A DNA stretch of 64,000 nt. Source: Rhynchonema sp. JSB1_4 (lineage: Eukaryota > Nematoda > Chromadorea > Monhysterida > Xyalidae). The stretch covers positions 1-64,000 of the forward strand of contig JASAMV010002759.1 of NCBI GenBank assembly GCA_030248065.1. Direction: 5' to 3'. The notes below the pieces were generated by a model that searched no databases, was not told the origin of the DNA, and worked only from the letters and a program-made list of their open reading frames with translations. The stretch's first letter is position 1, and the number at the start of each line of letters is the position of its first letter. Position numbers and translations under genes: made by a program. This document shows, in pieces, positions 23,076 through 35,700 of the stretch.

Positions 23076-26000
23076 TTACATACAGCTATTTCGCATCATA
23101 TCCGACACCAACGCATGGTCGTACTTCGTCACAATCCGCACATTTGATGATGTTTCATTCCATTTTACTAACATTTGTCCGCGCGTGTGTTTGCCGTGCA
23201 TCTCAACATCAACGGGGTGCCTGACGCACGATTGGATTACGTTCGGCTCCAGACACGCCGCGACTGAAACATCATATGTCTTAGACTCGATATTGGTGTC
23301 GTGTAGGTTGTCGAAACGAGTTTGTTAGGTATGTATACTCTGGCAATTCTTTTGGGAGAAACTTTTCAAACGCGTTGCCTGATCCGTAAAGCGCGTTATG
23401 CGTGCACTGGCTGCAGAAGTCACGTGACCGCTATAGCCAGTGCACGCATCATGCGCTTTACGGATCAGGCAACGCGTTTGAAAAGTTTCTCCCAAAAGAA
23501 TTGTCAGCGTATACTTATTATTCACTTGATTTTCCTAAAAAAATTTTCTCTGCATCACCTGTGATTTCGTCAATAAACATGGGCGGTTTATCATTTGTCT
23601 TGCGCACAAACGCACGAAATGTGCCACCGACCGCCGTGAGAAAGGCACCGATTTTGCTGGGTGTCGCTCGACGATACGGTTCGTAGTCAACTTTCGGGTC
23701 CTGAATTTTTTTCAAGACCCACTGTTTCATTTTTCTTGTTTCGATTTGCATGATGGTTAAAAAGTACAGGGCGGCTCACAATGGGCGATGGTCCATAATT
23801 GATGCACAATTCCCAAGGCACAATCGTCACAGGAATTGTCAGTCGATTGAGCACCGAACTGGCTGAATCTGCATCGTGCCCGAAATTGGCCTCGGCCTGG
23901 GAGCTTATGTTGCCGATGCCTTGCAAAGTACTCACATTCAACAGCAAACACCTTAACAGTAATCTCAGTGACGCTTTACTGCCGGAATAACACATGGGAT
24001 CAAGTCGCATAAAACTCGCAGATCGCTTCGAATCAGTCTTGGTGGACCAAGACTTGGTCATGTGAATTCGGGAATGTTTTGTGATTTATAGTTCCACTAA
24101 TTTCGACCAGCGTAAAAGTTGTTGCCAGATAACTGCATGAAAAACTCTTCGGCTGGTCACAGTTACTGGCACCATTAAATCCCGTAATGTTCTGACTTGT
24201 CATAAACGCACCATAGACGTTTCCACCCATCAAATAGACCTCTTTCAATTTATTGAGCACATTTGGATTCAATGCTGCAGCAACGGCAATGTTGGTCAAT
24301 GGGCCCATTGCGATCAAAGTGATCTCATCTGGCATTTGGGTCACCAATTCGCTGATAACAACCGATGCCTGTGCAGTAAAAGCTTTTTAGTTATCAAACT
24401 TGGTGATCGGATCGTGAAGAGTGTGAATCTTAAACAAGGGTTTTAGATTTAATGCAAGTGCCACAAAGTACTCGGGCAAAATCAAGCTGGTCGAAACTAC
24501 AATTTACGCGACCAACACAGATCCGATCCGAACAAGCGCGAATGCCGCCGTTCATATGGAAATCTTATCAAAATGTACCCAGCCCCGCACATGTTTATCA
24601 CTGGTTGGTTCGGAATCGAACTGTGCAGCGTCAGGTGCGACGCGTGGAACATCACCCAGCCCGTCATAACCATGCACCAAATGTGGGATTGCACCCGGAT
24701 ATGTGCGCACGCCTGTGAAAGGGCACGAACAACCGCGGTAGATCGGCACCTGTGTGTTCAGAATATTTATGTGAATATCCTTCGTTTTATGTGAGTAAAT
24801 GATACATAGTTGTACACACGTGGTGAATTATAACCGACCGAACAGGTGTAAATCGCAGTGTTATGGAAACAATTTTGGAAATTGGGTCGTCTGGAACGTG
24901 TGCACTTTGCCGAACAAGTTGGTAGTCAATACAAGGTTCGTCTTCAAATGTTAGAACAGTAGATCATTTGCAGTGTATTGGTTGCCTGTGCGCAGGCTTC
25001 TTCGCAACTGCATTGAATTCCAGGGCCGCGCGAACGCAGCCCCGCTACGAAAAAATTACGCGGTCCGCGTACCCCAACTCGGAGTAGCGATGGAGGTCAA
25101 CCAGCCCGGTAGTGCAATGGACTAGCCTCACCCCAGGAGTTCCGTCTTCGTGGTCACGGAAACTCCCCCGCCAGGTAAGTTTATGAGCCAGCCAGCCACG
25201 GGGTAGTCATTCGCGCGTGAAACATAAGCCAACAGCACACACACAGCCAGTGCACACAGCCTTGGCTGTGCACAAAACCAATCAATACTGTCTACGCTTG
25301 TGTGTGCATGTATGCTATAGCACTGGCTGGGGCTGCCTGCTGCGCCTTCAGCGCGCCAAATGTTGTCTGCGCTTTGCTTTTTTGCACACACATGTCTGGG
25401 ATCTCTCGTTGCGTTTGAGGTTTGGCCCATTGACCGTCAGTCAAAAAAGACGCGCAGCGCAAAACAGATTAAATAATTATGGGATAATTTGAGTTTTTCG
25501 GTCATTATTGAATGGCAGCCGGTGAGCTGAGTGTGCAAACGAAAAGTGTCCCTAAACTTCCCTTCGGCTGCCTTCAGCTCGATGCCGGTGTGATACAATG
25601 TATTTATACGACGTTGGTCTAAATTAGTGTCATTCAGTATTTACTGGACAATACGACTGTACTTTGCTTGTTTATACATCTACATCGTGAAGTTGTGATT
25701 TCAATCCACATTAGATTTTCATGTTTTTGTAACAGGATTTGCCAGATTGTCTACGGGCGTTTGCACTCACCTGGCACTGGAGGTGCAAAAACTCAAATAA
25801 ATAAAAATAAATCAGCAAATTCGTGACCACAAAAACCGGCGTCACCAAGACAAGACCGATTCGATCACCAAGTCTGACCAACACCGGCTACCTTTTTACT
25901 TTGTGAATGAAGCCAAATTCAGGCCTGCAGCATGTCTCTGTGTCCGGTCCACCTTACCTCATTACGATCACACAACTTGACAATTCGTTTCGCATTGATC

Positions 26001-26134
26001 ACAGCCTGATCGACTGGCACATTACCAAACACGGTTGTGATCGCGATCACATCCATTTGATGTCGCAGTGCCATCACCAGTGCGCGCGCGTCGTCGAACC
26101 CGCAATCCGTGTCGATTATCACATGAAAATAACT
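23076..26134 (-). CDS. Inosine-uridine-preferring nucleoside hydrolase family protein
   Basis: Six exons are supported: about 26134-25958, 24749-24579, 24368-24212, 23919-23780, 23700-23559 and 23263-23076 (stop TAA). All internal joins are in phase. Motifs in order: VIIDTDCGFDDARAL, the N-terminal Asp cluster that binds calcium in this family; AITTVFGNVPVDQAV; VPIYRG; HGYDGLGD; LIAMGPLTNIA; VYLMGGN followed across an intron by GNISSQAEANF; VPWELC; and VEMHGKHTRGQMLVKW near the C-terminus. Family members hydrolyse the N-glycosidic bond of ribonucleosides in purine or pyrimidine salvage; the substrate cannot be told from sequence. In the usual DTDxGxDD motif the x residues are Pro and Asp or Ile; here they are Cys and Phe. 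The true start codon is not resolved. An ATG at 26285 is one option but needs an unseen junction. Intron 6 contains a large palindrome. Confidence 0.85.
23333..23514. repeat. 182-bp near-perfect palindrome in an intron
   Basis: The two arms (23333-23423 and 23424-23514) are inverse copies with only a few mismatches and essentially no spacer. The centre is the palindrome GTCACGTGAC at 23419-23428. Outer ends are GTATACTCTGGCAATTC and GAATTGTCAGCGTATAC. It lies in intron 6 of the nucleoside hydrolase gene. Confidence 0.92.
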
Positions 26135-27509
26135 CGAAATGTTTCATATAAAATGTCAGGAATGAAATATGAAGGGCAGAATTGGTCGAAATAGTAGATG
26201 CAGCAAAACATATGCGAACAAAGAACAAAACAGATCGGAACTTCTCCACTTCAATTGGTATTGAATAGTCAATACTGATTTTCATATGACTTTAGTCGGC
26301 TCGTTCCAGGGGAGTAAAAAGAAAAGGGAAGAAAAACACAACATAACAGTGCATCAAAAAAAATCACAATACAAACTCAAACACAACCCAGAGAAAAAAA
26401 GAAAAAAAAAAAAACCAAAAAAAAAAATTTAAATAAAGAAAAATAAAAAGCAAACTATGAGTCACCTACCTTTTTCTTCATTTTGGTTACAAGTTTAACA
26501 GCCGATTATGAATTTTTCACGCAGATTACGCTTGTACAAAATTAAACGTGCAGCACGCACATATATGTATAGGTATAGGCAGTCCATCGGCTCATGGCAC
26601 TTTTTACACACACAGCGCATGCAGCAGCACACGCCATTTTCTAACCAAAATGTATACTTTTTCACGAGTGTCATACTCTGGTGACCGCTTTTTAATTTAT
26701 TCGGTTTTTATTTGCTGCTTGGCATAACACTTTTCTGCACTGTTGCAATATTTGGGGATGTTTCAATGGATAACTGCAGAGAATAGATGCATACATTGAC
26801 GGCAGGAATGTAGCATGCAGCATGCGTGTGTTGAGTGCCATGAGCTGGTGGATTGCCTATACCAAGTTTTTGAGACCAGGAGGCAAATCAATGCGGAATA
26901 AATGTGTCACCACACAAATGCTCGTATAGTACGAGTCTATACCTATACTTTTCTCAGTGGTTTGCGCGTCATAAAGCACTTGTACTTTTATTGCACAGTC
27001 CGTTATCAGGAAAAACGTTTGGTTTTTATTGTTCAGAGGGACATGCAGCAGTGCTGGCAAAACAGTTTTTGGTATTCGCCATATGTAGGCACACAAAGCA
27101 CTTTATTTTGTGTCCATTTGAGTCGCACTTGCCAAATTGAAAATCATGCATTTGATGTTTTAGGCCAACATGAAACCGGCACGTGCTTTTATTTTGGTGT
27201 GACGTGGACATCTGGTGCATTCTCACTGACGATGACTTGGTACATCGTACATCACCCACCCGTCTGTACAGCAGGTGGAAACGGACAACCAAAACTTACA
27301 CAATGCGGCACAATTTACATTCAGAAAATTAATCTGCAGCAACAACCAGATGCGCATGAATCCCAATTCTGCTCAAAATCATAACCTTTCTTAATCAATG
27401 TTCATTTTTTCATCTGATATAATGCAAAGTATGACAGCACAATCCTGGAATAAAGCTACAAGCACCATTGATGATAATCACAGTCGCTCTACGGTCCCAC
27501 AATTGTTAA
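26135..27509. other. Intergenic: A-rich tract and one MITE
   Basis: 26395-26460 is a purine-rich, A-rich low-complexity tract. 26591-26844 is a MITE listed separately. The first exon of the nucleoside hydrolase may lie here but was not identified. 26850-27509 has no supported gene. Confidence 0.5.
26591..26844. mobile_element. CTCATGGCAC-type MITE, copy 2
   Basis: A 254-bp element with a perfect 10-bp terminal inverted repeat, CTCATGGCAC and GTGCCATGAG. It is homologous along its length to 20112-20363. No coding capacity and no obvious target duplication. Confidence 0.75.
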
Positions 27510-28804
27510 TTACGGTCCATTCCACACATCGCTACCCCGATTCGGACTGTTCTGGTCGAAACATTGACATCGCGGGTCGCCCCTTTTTGACCAGTCGACC
27601 GGATGCGGGTAACAGAACCCACCAAACACATCACCTCGGTTGTGACATTCCAATTTGCATTTGTCATGATCGAAGCTGGTGCACACCTGGACATCATAAG
27701 TGAAACATCAACTTTGGCTATGCTCAGGCTCAGGCCTATGGTTCGATTTCTGGGAATGCACAGTCCCAAAGCAAAGTCAACCAACCCTTAGCCTGAGTCC
27801 AGATATAAGCCTGACCTAAAGCCTAACTTCAAGCCTGATCCAGCAAGGCACGAAATGGTTTGGGACTAACATAATTTTAATACAAATTTTGTATAAAATG
27901 ACAACTCGCTAAAACGAAAAAAAATATCCTCAAGCAGCGGTACATTTCCATCCAACGGTGCTTTGTATTCAATGCATTTGCATCGGAACTCCACCCCGTC
28001 CCAATACGCACAATGTCCGTACCACATGTTGTCGCGTTTGCAAACCTGCAACGGTGATGTGTTCATTATGTGATGTTTCACCGTAAATCTGTCCAGACGA
28101 AGCACTTAGTGCGTGCTAATGAATTCAGAGATTCCCAAGGAAACGTTCCATGTCAAATTTGTACTTGATGAAAGTTTTGATGTGTTGCTGCAAACCAAGA
28201 CTTTGTTCTATTCGACTATATTTATACGCACGGCACACAGATTCTGAAATCCAAAGCGAAAGTACCTCATCACAAGCCTCGTGGTCAATCGAATGGCATC
28301 CAAGTGATTTATCGATGTGTTGCGCTTTCTTCACAGCCAATGCTTGGAATTCGACTTGTTGATTGTAATCGAATTGGGAATCTGCTGAACAACTGGACAT
28401 GAGGAGCTTTTCACCTGTGTGGCAGCACTATCAGGATTTACTCGGAACACGATCGTTCTCCACAGTCTGCCAGCATACAGCAATGCGCTGGGAACGGTGG
28501 GTAACTCTAACAACCAAGGAGGTTAAAGAAACAGCCTAAGAAACGAGTGAAAACCAAGATGACCTACATTTGCCAATGGTCCTCATGAATTTCTGGATTA
28601 CTCCAGGCCTTGCCATGTTGTTGCTAAACCAAGGGGCTTCTATGTAATTGCCTTTGTATGCCGTCCCTGCCCAGCCCACCCACCCTGCTGCATCCACACA
28701 TTGTCCACCCATTGGGACTGCGAGTATCCCCCGAATGTTGCCATTGAGCGAACGCTGTTTATGATGCCGAGGGTAACGAACAGCAGATTATAATAATTGG
28801 GCAT
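27510..28804 (-). CDS. Secreted protein with two tandem CSalpha-beta (defensin-like) domains
   Basis: Four exons, 28804-28684, 28384-28266, 28045-27944 and 27686-27510 (stop TAA), join in phases 1, 0 and 0 to 173 codons (172 aa). Exon 1 opens with a probable signal peptide (MPNYYNLLFVTLGIINS). Exon 2 adds an acidic then lysine-containing linker and the first two cysteines of domain 1. Exon 3 supplies the other four, giving spacing C-x7-C-x3-C-x9-C-x9-C-x-C. Exon 4 alone encodes domain 2, with spacing C-x6-C-x3-C-x10-C-x14-C-x-C. The CxxxC and CxC pairs are the hallmark of the cysteine-stabilised alpha-beta fold of invertebrate defensins and related peptides. A role in defence or signalling is inferred only from the fold. 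I recognise no orthologue. Exons 3 and 4 both begin at Val-Cys in the same phase, which hints at exon duplication. Exon 1 is the least certain part. Confidence 0.66.
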
Positions 28805-30540
28805 TATTTCATTGGCTAAATTATTGTTGCAAACGGCGCTGGATAAAAAATATAGGTTGTTAGGAAAAGTGGAGACAGCAGAACGTAAACTACACCATAG
28901 CGTTAGATCCACGGTCGACCTAAAACATATAATTGTAAAAAGTGGGAAATAGAGATGGACCGAAACACAATAGTTGTGTCAATGATTCCAATCGTCTTTG
29001 AATTCAATTATATAGCGGATGATTTATTTGTGCAGCGCATCCGAAACTGATGGAAAAGTTTTCTTTTTAGGTACACCTTATCATAGACCAACTCAAATGC
29101 GTGTCTATTGTGATGGTGTTTTCAGAAATCGTAAAAACAACGCGATATTTGTCAAATGTCTGCTTTCGCACATTTTGTACCTAAGGTATGTACATCTCCG
29201 AGTTTTTTCAGTTTCTGAATTGATAGACATCGCATGACAATTAATGTACCCGAACCGGCGCAAGTGCGTGAGACGTAACAAACGCGTTTCAGTCAGACTG
29301 CTTTGACGGATAAAAATAAGAATTGCCGGTTGCAAAAAAATTAGAGAAAAAAAACAGATAAACAATTGCGTACACTGAAAGTTCATTGATAAAACATAAA
29401 ACGTCCGAAATCTGCCGTTTATGTCAATTTTGCGGAGTTTGAAGAACTTTTATGAGCAGAATGGCGCCAGCGCAACAAATTGGATGTTGTGAACTCAAGA
29501 CAAAAAGTCTACGACTCAGCGAGAGTGAAATAAAACAATTATTTGATGATATCCAGATAGCGATCACGTTTGAAACCAGAAAACCTTTGTCATCCGACGG
29601 GAGTGCCGTCATTTGAAAGTTTATAAACTTGGTCATTGAATGAAGACAAACTTCTGGTAATAAACGAATCTGCAGAAGAATAATTTGACGCCACCGTATT
29701 AGCGCATAAATATAAAATAATCCCTGGCGCAATAATCTGTTATGTTTAACATTACAAAATGAATAATCGTTCCACAAATTGTGTGATCATGACAGTCGTA
29801 AATCTGTGCGTGCACATACTCGCAAACCGTGCATATGCGATAAGACTGATGGACCATGATACGAAGCGATAAAAAAGCCCAAGCATAGTGATAGTTTCCA
29901 CCAGTCTTGTGCAGCAAGCTTCAGACTCAATGCATAGCCTACTCATACGTGCGGTGCGGTACTAATATTCTGAGAGTAAGCAACGGTGTTCTTGATTTTT
30001 GAACATGATCGGATCAAACGATAACGCAGTCCGCAATAGGTGATGTTCTACACCTGGTGCACCTCAGATATTTGTTAGTTGCGTAAAAAGAATTTCATTC
30101 GTTTGTTCTGCGGTTTTTGCAATCGAGCAACATAAAAGTATCGGCAAAATCAAATCAGATGTCGAAAATGGAAAACAAACCCCGTATTTTAACAACCAAC
30201 GCGCAAGTTGGGACCCGAGAACTGGCACATGAACTGCGGATGACAACATGCCGTTTTGGTGTGAGCAAAGTTGCATAACGTCCTTGAGTATCGAACGTAA
30301 CGCTGTTGCTGTCAGAATCAATTCATCTAAATCATTTCAATTCAGAAAACACACGAGACAGGCGAAAGAAGAAAGGTCGTTTTGGCACACTTTGAATGCG
30401 AGTATAATTATGCTAATGTTTGCGTTTTGATGGAACAACAAAGATTGGAAAACTGGAATGCTTGAAATTGGGTAGAGACGATCCAACACAGCCATTTCTC
30501 AACCATTATATCAAACGTTACATGTACAACTTTTACGTTG
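28805..30540. other. No supported gene
   Basis: Frames of up to 117 codons exist on the minus strand near 29.4-29.8 kb but show no motif, splice pattern or similarity I can recognise. The stretch separates the CSalpha-beta gene from the glycosylase gene. Confidence 0.5.
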
Positions 30541-31931
30541 TCACTTTTTACTCACATAAATATTGTTTTTCACATAAAACCGATAGGGCAGATCTTTCCA
30601 CGGTGCGCCGTAGTTATCAATCCCAATTCTAGAGCACGCGTGAATACTATCATCTGCTAACGTCGAAAACTTAACATCACCATTCTTATTATCACAATTA
30701 AAAATATCACTTTTATGAGCAACATAGAGCTTGTCACTAGCGCACAGGTCGACCTGGTCAAAGTCGGTTTTGGTGATTGCCAATGCTTGACACAGTTTGC
30801 TGGGCCCGTTGCATAATTGTTTGTTGGTCAACGATACACTGGTTTCGGCACGTTTCGCTGATCGCAGTTGACGCATGCGGTCCAGTCCTTCGATTGGCTC
30901 GGCGGCGCGGATCAGGACCTGCAACCTTTTCTTGGTTGTCTAAATCGTGCGTTGGTGTCGTGCGCATGGGCTCATAAATACATACACGCCACACATGAAC
31001 TACATCTCTTCAGCAGCACCAAAACAACGTCTTATGTAACTTGTGCGACCACACACACTGGACATGGACAGTGCCAAACTTGATAATTCCCTGACCCGAT
31101 TGAATGTGATCAGCATGGACAACTGGGCTGGCCTTGCTGTTTTGAACTTCACAGCAGAACTGGAAGCAAGCTTTCGTACAAGAACGCCAGCGCATTGTCC
31201 AAAGCCCACAGAATGATCAACCGAACCGACCGCAGCTCCATGCCCTTTTGCACTGATATTGATGCACTGCATCGTGCCATAGATGTTGTAGACGTACGCA
31301 GTGCCGGCTGGCATGAACATGGCTGTATTGCGTGCTGTGCGCTTGCTTCCAAACGAATGCGACGCCACGTCATCACCACCTGTGCATTGATAAGCGGCAT
31401 GAAACATCAGAATATGAATTATACTTTGAGAGCGTTTAGTATCACAGCGGTTGGCCACGAAAAGTGCAACTGCACCGCACTGGTCAGCAACCAGAACTTT
31501 TTGTGAATCAACGATATTTCGAACTTCGATTTCAGGTCATTTTGACCAACGCAAACGTTACTTATTGCCAGTGTACCTCGTCATCGCTAAAACGAGCAGT
31601 GAATCAGATATCTATATACTGTACGTAAAACTTGTGCGACCAGATCCGATCACCTAGTTTGATTGTGCCAGTCACACCAACCGGGATATGCCTCAGTCTC
31701 CACAATTTCAGCCACCAGCCTGGTGTCCGCATCTAAATGTCGCACCAGGCATTTGCCCAACAGCGCCTTACTCAGTTCGAGCACAGGCTGATCAAAAAAC
31801 GCACTGTCCAATCGTGTGTACGTGGTTGCAGGCTGTGAAATATCTGCTTCGGGAACGCATTTTGGTATTTTCTCTGATGGAATTTTGTTGTCAGCAGTGA
31901 CAACGGTCGGAGCCGGGCGACGTTTGGGCAT
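30541..31931 (-). CDS. MPG: DNA-3-methyladenine (alkyladenine) glycosylase, 258 aa
   Basis: Exons 31931-31682, 31379-31231 and 30918-30541 join in phase to 259 codons. After a basic, disordered N-terminus (MPKRRPAP) the AAG-family fold follows: FFDQPVLELSKALLGKCLVR; IVETEAY, containing the catalytic Glu of the family; SHSFGSKRTARNTAMFMPAG; TAYVYNIYGTMQCINIS, corresponding to the tyrosine-rich base-intercalating region; VLIRAAEPIEG; NGPSKLCQALAI; and PYRFYVKNN near the end. The enzyme removes alkylated purines such as 3-methyladenine, and also hypoxanthine and ethenoadenine, to start base-excision repair in the nucleus. Intron 1 begins with a GTTGGT donor. Length is slightly below the human 298 aa because of a shorter N-terminus. 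All core motifs look intact. Confidence 0.93.
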
Positions 31932-32705
31932 CTGGTATTGCAGTGATTATGAAGATTGTATAAGCAATGTGGCTTTTGCTATGTGACAGCAAACGATGTT
32001 TAATATTATCGGTGAACATTCCAAAATCATTAGTTCGAATCCCAGTCGAAGAAAGCATTTGTTGGTTCGCAAAGGATTTAGGAATGTACGTACGTCCACC
32101 ATGTACCTTGTGTGATATCATATCGCCAGAATTATCAAAAGCCGAGGTATTGCTTAGCAAGCGAGAAACGCCAGATTAACACAAAAAACCACATGACCTC
32201 AAACTTCCACATAATTATTTTTTCCTCTGCCGACACATTTTCAAAACACAGTTGCATGTTCAACGACACAACAAAACATTCCAAACAAAACTGGGCCTAA
32301 TCTTGCCTGAATATTGACATTGGTGAATAACGCACGAAAGCAGAGAAAGATGTCGTCCAGCGGTAACACATGAACAAAGTGCGATAACAAGCTCTAAAGC
32401 GTTCAGACAAAAGTTGGAGCAAATAAAACAGAAAATCATGAAAATACAGCAGTTGGCTTCACACAGACAGAGACAATTATATGTAATTACAACAAAATGG
32501 ACGAGGTTACAGACATAGACATGGGTGAAAATGACGTACCCAAAATTGTGCAGGAGACAGCTGAACATGCGAGCTAAACAGGAATAACAATATAGTGACA
32601 ACAATCAATATTTTGCCAATAAATCACAAATATATCAAAGACCCATATACACAGAGAGCAAACATGTGGGTTGTCAACAATACCATGATGGGCACTTTAA
32701 CCTTT
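31932..32705. other. Intergenic spacer between the glycosylase and XRN1 genes
   Basis: No gene or repeat was recognised. Both neighbouring genes are on the minus strand, so this holds the XRN1 3' flank and the glycosylase promoter region. Confidence 0.5.
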
Positions 32706-35700
32706 TTACTTGTCACCAAAATTGACAGCCAATCTCGACTGACGCGCTTGTCGCTTCGGTTTTGCCTTTCTGTTCTGAATGCTGGCGTTGTTACCAGTTT
32801 GCGCAATTGCCATCCCCTGCTCAGCAGCATCATTATTGTGTCGTTGTTGTGGCGACTGTTTGTTTGACTTTGTCTGGCGCGCAACATATGCGGGCGCTGG
32901 TTGTTGTCGAATGGCCTGCAACGGCACAAACATCTCCTGACTCGCTATGTTCGAACTGTCGGCGTGACGCGGCCGACGATTGTTGTACTGCTGCTGATTA
33001 CTGTGGTTGGCGGAATGCTTGTACGATTGGTGGTTGTGCTGCTGGTACGATCCGCCCTGCAACATTTGAAAATGGCACCTGACCGTAAATTAAAAGGATG
33101 CTGATTCAATCCGGAAATGGATAGATGCGAAGCAAGACCAACCGAATTAGCATACTGTCTATTCCTGAACACCCTCGTGTGTGACTGATGCTGTTGTTGC
33201 ACGTGCCCAGAAAATGGCGGTGCCACCATCATTGTTGGAGGCATTGGCGGAGGGGCATGTGGTTGCTGGAACAAAGCGAAATTGGAACAAACAGACCTTT
33301 CGCTCAGACACCAAACACATTCGAAATGGAACCAGTCAACATATGCCGATAACAAAGCTGTACAACTGACCACATGAGCGTTCTGCTGCATCACATGTGC
33401 AGCTAACGGCGGCATGTGGAAAGTCCCAAATCCGGATGCTTGAAGTTGAGGCCGTGGCTAGAACAGCATGCCACAATTTTCTCTTTCATTGCATTTCATA
33501 ACACTGTTTACATCCAAACAAAATGCCAATCGCATCCCATTACCATCAACAGTCCCATATTCGTGCCGGATGGTATCAGCGGTGGAGGATGGTCAAATCG
33601 ATCGGGTATGGGTGCAGCGTTCATCAACTGTTGTGCGACACTCGAATGTTGTTGTTGTTGTTGGAGTTGTTCATGCTCTTGTTTTTCTCGACACCCACCA
33701 CCACCTCCTCCTATCGACAACATTCGTCGCAACTCGGCCGATGCTTGCTCAACACCCGGGTCCTGAAACGGTTCAAGAGCATGAAACATTATCTTGCCAA
33801 GAAAGTACTGAAACTGACAACCACAAACGTGTTGTTGTTGTTGCGGCGGACTTTGGCATTTATTCTGCTTTCGTTGTTGCTGCTGTAGTTGTTGTTGTTG
33901 TTGCTGCTGTTGTTGTTGTCCTCTACTCCTATTTTTCTTACTGCCCTGTCCGTTCGCGAATTGCGGCACAAACGGTGGTGGTCTGGGGTCGTTGTCACGC
34001 GCCACCTTGGCATAACTACGCGTCTGAGGCGGGGCACGACCGGCTGCTGCTGCTTTGTTCAACTCGTTGAGTGGGTCTGGGCGCAGATCGGCAAGATTCG
34101 ATGCGCGTGGCGGCTGTAACCATTCACTTTCGGTTGCCATTAACATACAGTGTACCCTTTTTGCAGTGTGACCACCCAGTTAAACAAAACCAGGGATACT
34201 AAAATCTCTAAAAACGATGATAGGAATGAAGCCAGTGGCAACATAATCTCGAAAAACCAACCCCAATCGATTTGAATTGGAACGGATTGTCCCTTTTCTT
34301 GCTGTTCATTTTCTTCTCTTCCTGCTGCCCGATCTGTGGTACCACATTTTCTGGAGGTCGACCATAGCCCGTGTCCACCGTCGTGTCCCAATTGTCGTTG
34401 TGCTGATTATGATATCCGTGCTGTGAAACATCATGCATCCAATTCGAGATGGCGTCATGTGAGCGCAGTGCGCTGCTCGAAGTCGGCAGCACTGGCTGGT
34501 CTTTGCGTGACGCTGGTGCAATGCGTATGACACCGCGTGGTGGCTGCAAACCGACAATAACGTGTGTGCGTCTTTGCGTGTTCGCAGTTGCGGAAAACTT
34601 TTCTCACATAAACAGGGCAAGTTCACCAGTTTTACGGTTTGACATAAAATTGCCCAGAAATTAGGATGAATACGTGTACTCTGACTGACAGCAGTAATTG
34701 GCAGATGTGCTACAGTCACTATTCGTTATAGTGACGGGACAAGAGAAAAATATCACTATAACGAATATATCACTATAGCGAATTGCTTAATGCAAACAAC
34801 CCCCGCTCAACATACGGGTGCTTGTCCCCATTCGTCCATGCTGTCGTCGTTCAGGTCATATCTGTCACCGATCAACGATCGTTGTTTGCGTCTGTACACC
34901 TGATGCAACGGTTCACGTTGTTGTTGTTCGCGTTGCTGACCGTGTGTTACGTTAATGAGCGTACTCGGTGTGACGCGACACCCGGTTGGTTTGCTCGTGC
35001 CACTGCAATAACAGATGATTGTTGTACGGAATATTAGTGTTACTGATGGCAGCCGGCAGCTATTAACTTGGCGAAAGGAGTTGTCTCAGTCGCGTGACCT
35101 TTTATTATAGTTGGCATTTCGAAATTTGATGATGCCACGAATATCACTATCGAGAAATAACACATGTGGTTTGACGACTTGATTGGACGATCTGATTTGA
35201 CCACAGTACTATAAGCCCTACCGTGCTCCATGCTTCTCGGCACTGCACCAACATTTCGAATCTCTACAACAAACTCACGGCAACAAGGTGGCGCCCATGA
35301 ATTCCTCATCGAACATCACGTCCAGTCGAGTATCGCCGTCCGATCCATACACGCCCACCACCGTGCCCCTATAACCGAACGGCACTGTACTCGCGGTGCT
35401 CACTTGCACAACACGATCGAACAGGTGGAATCGCGCTGATGCGTCTGGCTGTGCGTTGCCCGATTGCAGTTCGGGCTGAGAAACGTACGAATTTGGTTTG
35501 AACGCGAATCTGGCAGACTTTGAATGTGCACCTTATGTCAGGGTTTCACAAACTACTTGCGAGCACAGCGATTAGTTTTAATTTTAATTTTGTAGAAAAA
35601 ATATGAACACTCCAGGTGCAAATAAAGGCTCAGGTGCAGATAACATTTTCAGAACTACAAATTCCGCCCCGCCCACAACGAGAACAATAGTGAAAGATAC

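Noticed and set aside
22772..23224. A 150-codon plus-strand frame after eIF3d
   Set aside because: Its second half is antisense to the last exon of the nucleoside hydrolase, and its first half shows no family features.
23322..23564. Frames on both strands with nearly identical protein sequence
   Set aside because: They result from the 182-bp palindrome, not from duplicated genes.
32030..32050. TTCGAATCCCAGTC as a tRNA T-arm
   Set aside because: No acceptor stem, D-arm or anticodon stem could be paired around it.
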